Positions 30,402 through 40,262 of a stretch of 64,000 nucleotides of DNA are shown piece after piece (the stretch's first letter is position 1; each line of letters opens with the position of its first letter). This DNA is from Sepiola atlantica (taxonomy: Eukaryota; Mollusca; Cephalopoda; Sepiida; Sepiolidae). The DNA lies in the NCBI GenBank assembly GCA_963556195.1, contig CAUVYP010000262.1:1492201-1556200 (forward strand), read 5' to 3'. The notes beneath the pieces were generated by a model. It was given only the letters and a program-made list of their open reading frames with translations, had not been told where the DNA came from and did not search any database. A program made the translations under genes and the position numbers.

Positions 30402-30680
30402 AGACTAGCAGGACTACCCGGCGTTGCTCGGGTTATAGAATAGAAGAAAAATCGCGTGTGTAACATCTTTATATTCAAACTTCTATTTCTCTCCCTTTCT
30501 CTATAGCCGTCTCTTTATCTTTCTACTTTTCTCTTCTCTGGTCGCCCAATTTCACAGCTACTTTCTCATTTTGCTTTTGCGAAAGCTGTTTCTTCCCCAC
30601 CATTCCTCTTACGTTGGCCAGGGCAAAAGTATGACATATTTCTATAAAAAGTACCACCTCTGTCTGCGCCTTCTATATAG
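30402..30680 (+). repeat. Head module H2
   Basis: Same module as 24236-24523, with a slightly different pyrimidine tract ('ctctccctttctctatagcc'). It is closer to the modules at 35072 and 58783 than to 24236. Confidence 0.8.
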
Positions 30681-30916
30681 GTACATAATATATAAGTACC
30701 TATCGCCACTCTGGTGTGAATGCTAAATCCGTATCTATTGTCGCCCAGGTGCGCATGGTATGTACGTACTTATCGCCATCCCTGTTCACATGCTATATAC
30801 GTACCTATTACAGCCCCGGTGCGCATACTATATACGTACCTATTGGCGTTGCACGGGGATCACTTCTCCAGTCGCCCTCCTTCCACAGTTGCCAGGAGTA
30901 AAAGATGTCACGTACA
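30681..30916 (+). repeat. Short 35-bp minisatellite and diverged head end
   Basis: About five 35-bp units, then 'ggcgttgcacggggatcac', which resembles the start of a head module. This part ends abruptly at 30916 where the putative LTR begins. Confidence 0.75.
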
Positions 30917-31086
30917 TGGTTAACAACAACAGGAGAATTGCACCCGTATTTATAGGTGAAATTACTCCCACTATTCCCCACTCATTCCTGACTATAAAAG
31001 TCATTCCTTCTTTGTAACTCATGTTGGCCACATATCCCCCAAACGCTGAGCACACAATCAGTAAGTACCACCCTTTTTTTTTCACA
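30917..31086 (-). repeat. Solo-type copy of the 170-bp putative BEL LTR
   Basis: Nearly identical to 1503-1672, with no BEL internal sequence on either side. The left boundary is exact against the duplicate locus near 59291, which lacks it. On the right it abuts a TIR element. No target duplication is seen, so it may have arrived by recombination. Confidence 0.6.
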
Positions 31087-31910
31087 TTAATAAAGACATA
31101 TCTGCATTGTGTATGTGACCGGGATGGAACAAAGATATCGGAAACCAAAAATTACGAAAATTGATCAAGTATTTTTTTTTAATCACAGAAAAACCACATT
31201 TTACGATTCTTGTTGTTCGAGACGCCATCTTGGCAATTACACATACGCCACCATACGTCAAAGGGCTGCAACTAAGGGCAGGCAACCGAGCGTTAGAAAA
31301 AACCGCTAAAATCCGCCAAAAAGCCGTCAAATTTTGTGGATTTGGCTTTTTTTAGCAGTTTCACTACGAACAGTTCAATACGAACCAATAACAACCAATA
31401 AAATAAAATATTTTTTAACATTTATTAACGTCAACTGGTATTAAAAATATATATATATTTTATGTCTGTACAGGATACAGTTCGGAAATTTGGGAAAATA
31501 AGAACAGGTCTGAGAGCCAGAAAGCAAATTCTGCGAGTGCATGAAGTCCACTACTTTATTTTTACTGCGTAATAAATAGCAAAGCTCCCCCATGTTCAGT
31601 TGATTCACGTTCATTTTCTTTTTTTGTAATTCTGTAGAAGATTTGTTATGGCCCCTTAGAGTAACTTTCCTAAAAAATATAGGTAAAAGTCAAGAATGCT
31701 TTAAAAAGGCCAAATCCACAAGTTTTGGCCCTTTTATCTCCGTTGTTTAGCGGTGATGCATCTTGAAAATCGAACATCGAAACAAAACAACACAATTTTT
31801 GTTTTTGTGATAAAAAAAAAAACTACTTGATCAATTTTCGTAATTTTTGGTGTATGATATCTTTGTTCCATCCCGGTCACATACATACTACACTTATGTC
31901 TTCATTATTT
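31087..31910. mobile_element. ~0.8-kb element with ~105-bp terminal inverted repeats
   Basis: The left arm (31087-31196) contains 'gtgaccgggatggaacaaag' and 'ttacgaaaattgatcaagta'. The right arm (31795-31907) is their reverse complement with a few changes. The inside is non-coding AT-rich DNA. The structure fits a MITE or other non-autonomous DNA element. No target duplication was defined and no transposase is present. Confidence 0.7.
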
Positions 31911-32673
31911 ATTTTCGGTCCGGACACCATCAGCACAAGCGCCGAAAAATGTTCTATTAATTGAACGCATGACTTCTTATTTAAAAAATCTATACAAGAG
32001 CCGAAATTTTCTCGTGTTCGAAGAGATACACCTGAAGAAAGCCGGAGGTCACAGCAGCCGAAACGTTGTGATGAGAAATGTAGTCCGAATAACCAAAATT
32101 ATACAAATCACAAGTTCGTATAACATGGCCGCCAAGTGTAACGGTTTAGATCGACCGGAATGTGATGAACGAAAAACAAACCCTGCACAGAAAGCAGTAA
32201 GCAATAAAGTTTACAAGAAGTGTTAATAATAAAAAAAAAAGTATTCGTTAACACAAAATTATTTTTATACCTAATTTAAATTTTTGAAATAAAATGTATA
32301 TTTATAATTACACACGGCTAATTACACATGACTGAGTAAGTACAAAATAATGCTTTTACATGAAAATAATTAACTGCATCGGCCTTTAACTAAAATTGCA
32401 CCAAATATATATATATATATATATTTAAGATTTTAGAGTGGGGATCACTTTCCTTTATAAATTTAACGTAAAATGAGCACCCGTTTCTTGGCCACTTAGC
32501 GTAAACGAGACATGTAACCGACTTGAGTTTTTAATTTTGTGGGTGGGGGGATTTAAAAAAAAATAAAAACACGTAAAAATTTAGGAAATTCAATTTTTTT
32601 GCCGAAAATTTTTTTTTTTTTAGGCAAAAAAAGTTTACTATATAAAGATGGCGTCAACAGACAACAACAAAAA
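31911..32673. other. AT-rich DNA with a dispersed repeat piece
   Basis: 31911-32010 is the reverse complement of pieces at 1050-1360. The 85-codon frame at 31969-32226 includes 'cctgaagaaagccggag' and 'gccgaaacgttgtgatgag', a CTGAAGA...GAAAC arrangement that superficially resembles hammerhead-ribozyme core blocks but with no clear stem II. There is an (AT)n run near 32408. No gene is supported. Confidence 0.5.
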
Positions 32674-32739
32674 ACACACCACGTGACAACAAAAACGCGA
32701 AGCGAACAAGCTTCGCGTTTTTGTTGTCACGTGGTGTGT
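32674..32739. repeat. Perfect 30-bp inverted repeat with a 6-base loop
   Basis: The arms 32674-32703 and 32710-32739 are exact reverse complements around 'gaacaa'. Each contains 'cacgtg'. It would form a very stable cruciform or RNA hairpin, followed by a T-run on the plus strand. Confidence 0.95.
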
Positions 32740-34554
32740 CTTTTTTTTTACCGGGACCCATAATCAAAGCGGCGTTTTTTTTTTAGTTTTGTTCTTTTGC
32801 TTGACTGAAATATGAAAAATTGGGGTTAGGTTTAGGGTTACGGTATGGAATTTTTTTACAGAAACAGGGGGAAAAAAACATTACGGTGTGATGAATGAAA
32901 ATAATATGTAAATAAAAGCACAATGACATGTAAATAAAAAGAAAATGATTTTATTTCTTTTGCTTAAAATGTAGTTTTGTTTTGTTCTTTTGCTTTGCTG
33001 AAAAATGAAATTGCGCTTTGAATATGAGTCCCAGTAAAAAAAAACAACCACGATAGAATAAAACGAAAACGAGGCGGTAAGAGTATACGAATTTACTGAT
33101 GGCTATATTCTGCGATGCGGAATTAAAGTATGCAGGAAAAAAATAACACGAAGACGTTTTCAACGCTTTAGTAAATAAAATTAGCCATTTGTATCCTGTT
33201 TAAATTTACGTGTTTGTTTTTTTTTATTTTACATTTTCATTCAATAGCGTTTACATTTTTGCGAAATTTAGATTATTGGTTTCTTTATATTTTTATTTTG
33301 TATTTGCACCCAATGGCGCTTTTATTTATGCGCTTCCGCTTGTCTTCACTTCCGTTTGTTGGCGTATGCGTATACTCTTACCAAAATAGCACTTTTAACG
33401 GATTATAATCATTAATAAATGTCACAGGTAACTTGGAAATTCTGTTTTATCGGCTACGGTAACTTTTATTTGTTGTATATTTGTTTTGTTTTTTGCGTTT
33501 TCGTTTGAGTGCTATTGTAAAAGATACCCAATTTTATTTTTTGGGGGAGGGCGGTTAGGGTTAGTGTTTATTAAATAAATAACCCCCAAATAATAAATTG
33601 GCTAAATTTCTACGTATTTTTATTAAGTAAAAAAAAATCCCCCCACAAAATCTAAATTGCCTAAATATCTACGTTTGGGTATATGTTACGACGCTCAGCA
33701 GAGTCGCGAACGGGGTTCAAAAAAAGAACGAGAAAGGGTTTAAAAGCATAAATTTGCAACAAGTGAAGTTGACCTGCGACGAGAATAGATATTTTTCTAT
33801 TTACCTATGTAATTTGTTTTTATTTTTACGTATTATAAATGGGTTTTTATTAGATGTAAAAAAAAAAAATGTATTGTTTTTTTCCCAAAGGCTTGCACAA
33901 AATTCAAGATGGCGTTTAGCTTCGAATAACTTCAGGATGAAAAAAGAGTAAAATAAAAAAAAAATGACTTACTGTATAACTAACACTAAGTCCAGGGAGC
34001 TTGCCACTCTGACTTCGGGTTAGTGGTAGGGTAGGTCATTTCGTTTTAATTATTTTTTAAGTAATCAAGCCTCGCCAACAACAGAGGACCCAGCTGCTAT
34101 TTTGAACAAAATCTTATTTTGAAATAAAATAAAAATTGAAGTTTCTCAATTTTTTAAGTATACAGGTCGGTAGAAAATTTTATTTTCTCTGCTGTTACTA
34201 TACTGCATGGTACGATAGTAAAGATGTGTCAGCCATTCGTTATTATTAATTCATTGATAAAAAAAAATGGCTGACATGTCATGACTCTTGACACTTATTA
34301 GAAACTAATTTTGAAGCCTTTAGATTGAAACTTGTTGAATAGAGAGTAGTTTCTGGATTGAATTAAAGTTTAAAGATCAAGTATTCTAGTCCATAAATTA
34401 AAGAAGGAACTACCAACTCAGATTCATTGAATTTTTGGTACTTGTAATGAAGAAGTACCCAAATGAGGCAGACATTTTTTCACAGATAGTTTTGTCCTGT
34501 TTTTTGTAGCAGTGACAATTTAAAGTTGTCCTTTTAAAATTATGCCATGCAAAA
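32740..34554. other. AT-rich DNA without recognisable genes
   Basis: Short open frames (60-70 codons) here are AT-biased and unlike any domain I know. Isolated 'ggtttagggtt' and 'ggttagggtta' motifs occur near 32830 and 33550 but do not form an array. Confidence 0.6.
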
Positions 34555-34815
34555 TATTTTTGTACATAGAAGCACCATTTTTTTCTGAAAGTTTTTTCAG
34601 CATTTTTAGAGGGGAGGGATACTTGGGTTTTTTTTTTAACCTTAACCTAATCTAGTTTTTGTATTCGACAAAAAAAAAGCATATAAAAAATTATATGCTT
34701 TTTTTTTTTTTCAAATACAAAAACTAGGTTAAGGTTAATAAAAAAAACCCAACTATCCCTCCCCCAAAAAAAATGCTGAAAAAACTTCCAAAAAAATGGC
34801 GCTTTCTATACATGG
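34555..34815. repeat. ~250-bp imperfect palindrome
   Basis: Arms of about 120 bp are reverse complements around 'gcatataaaaaattatatgc' near 34680-34700. Matching parts include 'gctgaaaaaacttcc', 'ccctcccc', 'ggttaaggtta' and 'tttttgtatt'. It is likely a fold-back element or MITE. Confidence 0.85.
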
Positions 34816-35071
34816 AAAATGCAATCCCAAAGGAAAACTCTTGTTTATACTTACGTATCAGGCAAAAAGAAGTATCCTCAACAAAAATTATGAAAAATGA
34901 TCGATTAGAATTTTAATTAAAAGTAAACATCGGTTTCATCTTATTTTACTGACTGCCATTGATTTATTACTTGTTAATGACAGACTGACTTATCGACACC
35001 TGAATTTCGTGTTTTTCGCTCAAATCAATGGCGGAACACTAAAAAACGATATAACTGATTTTTATTTTTAA
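34816..35071. other. AT-rich spacer before a head module
   Basis: No feature recognised. It ends where head module H3 begins. Confidence 0.55.
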
Positions 35072-35585
35072 TTAGCAGGGCTACCCGGCGTTGCTCAGGT
35101 TATAAAATAGAAGAAAAATCGCGTGTGTAACATCTTTATATTCAAACTTCTATTTCTCTCCCTTTCTCTATAGTCGTCTCTTTATCTTTCTACTTTTCTC
35201 TTCTCTGGTCGCCCAATTTCACAGCTACTTTCTCATTTTGCCTTTTGCGAAAGCTGTTTCTTCCCCACCATTCCTCTTACATTAGCCAGGGCAAAAGTAT
35301 GACATATTTCTATAAAAAGTACCACCTCTGTCTGCGCCTTCTATATAGGTACATAATATATAAGTACCTATCGCCACTCTGGTGTGAATGCTAAATCCGT
35401 ATCTATTGTCGCCCAGGTGCGCATGGTATCTACGTACTTATCGCCATCCCTGTTCACATGCTATATACGTACCTATTACAGCCCCGGTGCGCATACTATA
35501 TATGTACCTATTGGCGTTGCACGGGGATCACTTCTTCAGTCGCCGTCCTTCAACAGTTGCCAGGAGCAAAAGATGTCACGTACAT
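35072..35585 (+). repeat. Head module H3 with short 35-bp minisatellite
   Basis: A second direct copy of 30402-30916: head, about five minisatellite units and 'ggcgttgcacggggatcac'. It is more diverged from 58783-59291 than is 30402-30916. With that segment it forms a pair of ~500-bp direct repeats enclosing the extra 4.66 kb of copy 1. Confidence 0.85.
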
Positions 35586-37767
35586 GGTTGCCAATTCACC
35601 CTGGCTACACTATCTCCGGCCTCCCTTAAACTCTGCACTACCTCTCCATTCCCTGGAGTAAAAATGTAACATTTCTATTAAAAGTACCATATTTGTCTTC
35701 ATTATTAATGTTAATAAGGGTGTTTGTTTATTTACTTCTTCATGTCCGTGTATGTTAGATAAAATAACCTAGGTCGATCAGGCCCCTCTGACAGCAGTCT
35801 TTGTTAATGATAATAATGGTGTCTATTTACTTCTTTCATGTTTGTGTATGTTAGATGAAATAACCTAGGTCGATCACCGATTAAATATTTTATATGAATA
35901 TAATAAATGCTATCAATGGGGAAGAATAATTTTTTCTTTTAAATTCACCGATCGAGACGTTATTTTATATGAATATAAATAATAGTGCTAACTTCCTATA
36001 CCATTCTACTCAGACTCCGTAATATACCATTAGCGTTGAACTCCAGGCCTTGACTCCTTCCTGAACATCAGGCTCTGACTCCTACCCGAACAATTAGGAC
36101 CTGACTACTTCCTGAAGAGCTGGCTCCGACTCCTTCTTGAACCTCAGGGTGACTCTTTCATATACTGCAAGCTCTGAATCTTTTCTGAACATGTAGGTTT
36201 GACTGTTTTTTCTCAAAACTATACTCCTTCCCCAACATCAGTTTTTTTTTTTTAATCCTGTGCAATGGTGTGTATAATAAACACACCTGCTCTATCTAGG
36301 ATATTGAACTCTATTTGATTAAACACCCGTTCTACATAGGATAATGAGCACTTTTAAAATTAAGGAGGCCAAGAGAGCACTATCACAATCAAGCGCCTAG
36401 AACTTGTTAAATTTCAATGTAAAAAAATGCTGACTGATTTGCTATTCTCTTTTACTGGATAACATTAAAAGCAGTGTTTAATTATTGATAACATTAAAGG
36501 GAAAATGCCAATGTTACCTTACTGTAAAGAATTTACTGTTTTATGTTAACCTTCCACTAACCTTGCTCAGCAACAAATGTCTTAGCTGGGTTATTTAACA
36601 TATATATATATTAATTTTTTTTCATGTGTTAGAACAATGATGACCGACGACTCTCTTTCCCACACTTCTGATGGTCTTGTGTCTAATTTGTGTTATGAGT
36701 AAATGTGGTATTGTGGTGACTAACATTCTAGTTATAGTAGGATATACATTTTTATTACTTTAGAACACTTTTGAAAGCCTTGTTTTGAATGTAATTTTTT
36801 CATATTTTCTGCAAGTAAATAATTCAAAGTTTAGTATTTGTTCAGATGTATGCTACAACCCTTAATTGGTAACTGAAGTCGGTACCAGTCTAAGTGTTTG
36901 GTCAACGTCCGTAAAAACTAAAAAGAATGAAAGTTTACAACTTGTTCAATAAAGCAAAAAGCAAATATAAGGTTATGAGTAAATGTGGTATTGTGGTGAC
37001 TGATCATTCTAGTTAAAAGTAGAATAGACCGAATTTACAGAATGCTGCTGTATTTAGGGTAATGAACATTTACAGATTAAGTGTTACACTGTTCTATCTA
37101 ACATGTTGAACAGTTGCTGATTTAGTATATATCCATTAGTAAATTACACACATGCTCTCTCTAGGATATTATGCACTGTTAGATTCACCATAAGACATAC
37201 TAAGAGTCACACTATATTTGCTCTATCTAGAGTATTAAATACATCCGCATTCAGCATTTACTCTGTTTTGAGTGTCCTACTGCATTATTGCACACATCTG
37301 TTGCATCTAGGGAACTGATCAGTGTTTTCTACAACATGTATAACATTTAGAAAGTGTCCTAGTGCAGTAAAGATTTATTGCTCCTGAGTTTGTTTCAGAT
37401 TATAAACCTAGGCATGAACAACAAAACAATAGTCAAAAAGTGTGCTTAACATATTTATGAAAAATTATTACTTTATTGCTCAATATATTGAAACACATTT
37501 ATTTTAAGTTTGTTCACCACTTTCAAGCAAGAATATAATGAAACAAAAACAATTTTATATTTAAATGGGTGATTTTTATTTTAATGTGTCTTTTGAGAAT
37601 GTGTAATTGCATCAAAAGATAAAAATACAAATTTAAAAAAGGAACTGCAGCACTTAATGATATCAATCACAGAAACACATTGTTCAACCGTGATGTTTTA
37701 GTAATAAAACGTTTTTTTAACCGTCCTCATTTTGATTATTTGTAATAAGATTTTTGCTATAGTCTTC
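35586..37767 (+). repeat. Segmental duplication, copy 1, second block
   Basis: Matches 59291-61514. It contains degenerate 'ctgactccttcctgaacatc' repeats around 36030-36240, several 'ctctatctaggatatt' motifs, and 'gtaaatgtggtattgtggtg' at about 36708 and 36980. No gene is recognised. The match ends after 'gctatagtcttcat'. Confidence 0.85.
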
Positions 37768-39052
37768 ATTTTATATAAAAGAATATAAAAATAAATTTCA
37801 AGCTACATTGTCATCATCGAAATCTCCAGTTTGATTGTGTGGTTAATGAAACTAAGTAGGCAAATTCACTTAAATGAAAGATGTAATTGGGAAAAACAAC
37901 CAAATTGTCTGAAATGGAAGATGAAATTAGAAAATATATTATTCAATTGAATGAGTACAGTAATCAAAATGATGTGGCTAAAAATGTACATCATTAGTAA
38001 TCACTTTTTAAAACTCAAAATATGAAAGTATTGAAATGTTTGTGTTAAGTTCTTATTAGTGACTTGTTATCATCAAGAATCCACCCCAAAGAGTGTTCTT
38101 TCTTTTGTGATTTTGAGGAATAGGTAATTAAAAACATGACAGCTATGACATAGTTAGGATGCAAGCACTTCCGACTATAAACAGAGAAAGGTGAATCAAT
38201 TTCCAATACTTCTACACAATAGTAATTGAGCCAAACTGAATTTGCAACATAAAACTTAGTTCATGGTTAGGTTAGGGTCAGTTTAGGTTAGGGTAAAAAC
38301 CAAATTAAAAAAGTTTGGTTAATATTGTGTAGACTGTTCGGTAAAGTTCATTCATATTAGCCTGTAAGGGAAGTGTTCGGTGAAAATTGGAATTAATGAT
38401 AAAAGTGCTGACATTTTCTTGGATACCTATTCCTAAAAAATAGTTTTTCTTTTGAAAAAAACACTCCATGGATCACCTGTGCCACCCTCCATGAAACTGT
38501 AAACTAATGTTATTCTTCAGAGACTTGGTACACAATGTTATTGCAGGAACAGAGTCCTTCGTTTGTGATGATCAGTGATCTTTTTTTTGTTACTAATCAT
38601 ACATCAAACTAAAGTCATGTATTAAAAAGAAATTGTTCATAACGATTACACACACACACACAAAATAACTGAAGCAGTGAGTCCTGTGTTTATAAGAATA
38701 AATGGTGTCTATTAATCCATGCATAAGGTAATGGGTAGTCTGAATTTCTCTTAATTCAAATTGTGGTAAAGCCGGACTCTGATAATCAAATCTGAAGGAA
38801 AGAAAGCATCAAATATATAGAACATAAAGGAATGTATTTAAAAGGTGTTCTGAATTGTGAATAGAAAAGGATAAAATGCAGTTTGTTTAAAAATAGATAG
38901 TTTTGTAGTAAAAGATATAAAATTACAAAGAACAAATGCTGTACTCTATTGAAAAAGGCTGCTTCAATTGAGATTTTCTGGTACTGGGGGGTCTCAGTTT
39001 GTTAAGCAATTCCAAACTGAAACAGAACTAAGATATTGTTTAGTAGTAAAAT
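37768..39052. other. AT-rich unique DNA
   Basis: No open frame of note. A few telomere-like 'ttaggttagggt' words occur near 38265-38305 without forming an array, and there is a short (ca)n run near 38648. Confidence 0.6.
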
Positions 39053-39383
39053 AGCTTGGCCTTTTGGCTAAGATCAAAGTGTAGTATCTGTTCCGATGGA
39101 TACTGCACCCCATAAACTGGTATCGTCTTGGCCTTCGAGGCTTGATTTACACCGGTCTATGGGTCTGTCCTGTGCAGTTCTAGGAGGTCCACCTTCCCAG
39201 GCTTTGCCTCCCCTCTTTGGGGAGGAGTAAGTTTATTGCTTTCTGTCTGAGGCGCCCCTACCGGGGGATGCCCAGGCAATTTTTAAACCCCACTTTCCCG
39301 ACCCGACCTTGGGTCACATCTTACTTGTGGGAGTAAGATAAAAACTGGCCTTGTGCCTAACTCCTGGAGAGGAGTAAATCAAT
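39053..39383 (+). mobile_element. SINE-like repeat, copy 2, with U2 snRNA-like head
   Basis: The first ~40 bases ('ccttttggctaagatcaa', 'gtgtagtatctgttc') match the 5' domain of U2 snRNA, including the branch-site-pairing segment, with one extra A. The rest of U2 (Sm site and 3' stem-loops) is absent; instead a different ~90-base part follows, then the body shared with 661-905. The element ends in 'gagtaaatcaata' after 'ggccttgtgcct'. It is therefore not a U2 gene or simple U2 pseudogene but a composite. No A/B-box pair or target duplication was identified. Confidence 0.75.
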
Positions 39384-40029
39384 ACTCTAGTGTAAATTTG
39401 TGTTGACGTTTTCCTTTGTGTAACTTTCTAATAGGAGATGTATTTACTATTGCCCGTTGGGTAAGGTGCCTTACTATATTCACGAGGGAATCTCAATGGG
39501 ACTATACAGTCATTTCACTTCTCACCAAAGTTCCATTGTTTTCATTAAGTTTCAGTGCTAATAGTTTTCAAACATTTAGTTAGAAAGTGAAAATTATTAT
39601 TAAAAAAAGAATGTGCACCAAAAAAGTAAACAATAATATTTTCTCTGATAATGACTGTTTTCCCCTATCTGTCCGGCTGTCTCCCTTGCTTCATCTGTGT
39701 TCATGGTTTGGTTTATATCATGTAGCAGTATTTATATGGGGTTGCATAGTTAATAGAATAATAAATATGCTGTTTATTGAATGTAATATCGACAAAATAA
39801 TAGAATAAATAGCAAGCAAATAAAAATACTTGTTCGAAAAAAAATAGTTGAAGAATACATTACCAGAGCCTCGTTAGCCAGGGTTATACAGAGTGAAACG
39901 GGCTATAAGAACTGGTGTAAAGTTACATTCATAACCACCTAAGCATTTACACTGTTTTACCCTGTTACCACCTCCCAGGACGGGGACCAGAGATTGGATT
40001 TTGGGAGGCATGTTTGGATGTTAAGCGAC
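39384..40029. other. AT-rich spacer
   Basis: A 73-codon frame at 39587-39808 has no recognisable relative and is not called. Nothing else is seen. Confidence 0.55.
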
Positions 40030-40262
40030 CAAAACCATGTTCTTTTAGTCAATTCTCAACTCTGTCATTCATTTGTATGTTATTCTCAACTCTGGGGGAG
40101 CTGTCATTCATTTGTATGTTATTCTCAACTCTGGGGGAGCTGTCATTCATTTGTAAGTCATTCTCAACTCTGGTGGAGGTGTCATTCATTTTCTAATTAT
40201 TCTCAACTCTGGGGGAGGTGTCATTCATTATTTAATTATTCTTAATACTGGGGGAGTTGTCA
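40030..40262 (+). repeat. 39-bp tandem array, about six units
   Basis: Units with 'tctcaactctgggggag' and 'tgtcattcatttgta'. The open frame over it (83 codons) exists because 39 is a multiple of three. Confidence 0.9.

Larger units (their letters stand above)
22627..30916 (+). repeat. Segmental duplication, copy 1, first block
   Basis: This block matches 51027-59291 in the same order and orientation, with very high identity by eye. It contains the ~80-bp array, the 54-bp array, head modules, 35-bp minisatellites, the 'gtagaagcaccc' array, the ATG-rich array and the 30-bp array. Copy-number differences inside the arrays are the main divergence. It ends at 'cacgtaca', where copy 2 continues into 'tggttgccaattc' but copy 1 enters a putative LTR. 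Confidence 0.9.

Noticed and set aside
31969..32226. Hammerhead ribozyme or small gene around 'ctgaagaa...gccgaaacg'
   Set aside because: The core-like blocks are present, but I could not draw a convincing stem II between them, and the reading frame has no recognisable domain.
38265..38310. Telomeric repeats
   Set aside because: Only a few 'ttaggg'-like words, not in array; similar isolated words at 32.83 and 33.55 kb.
39053..39150. Functional U2 snRNA gene
   Set aside because: Only the first ~40 bases match; the Sm site and 3' stem-loops are absent and a SINE-like body follows.
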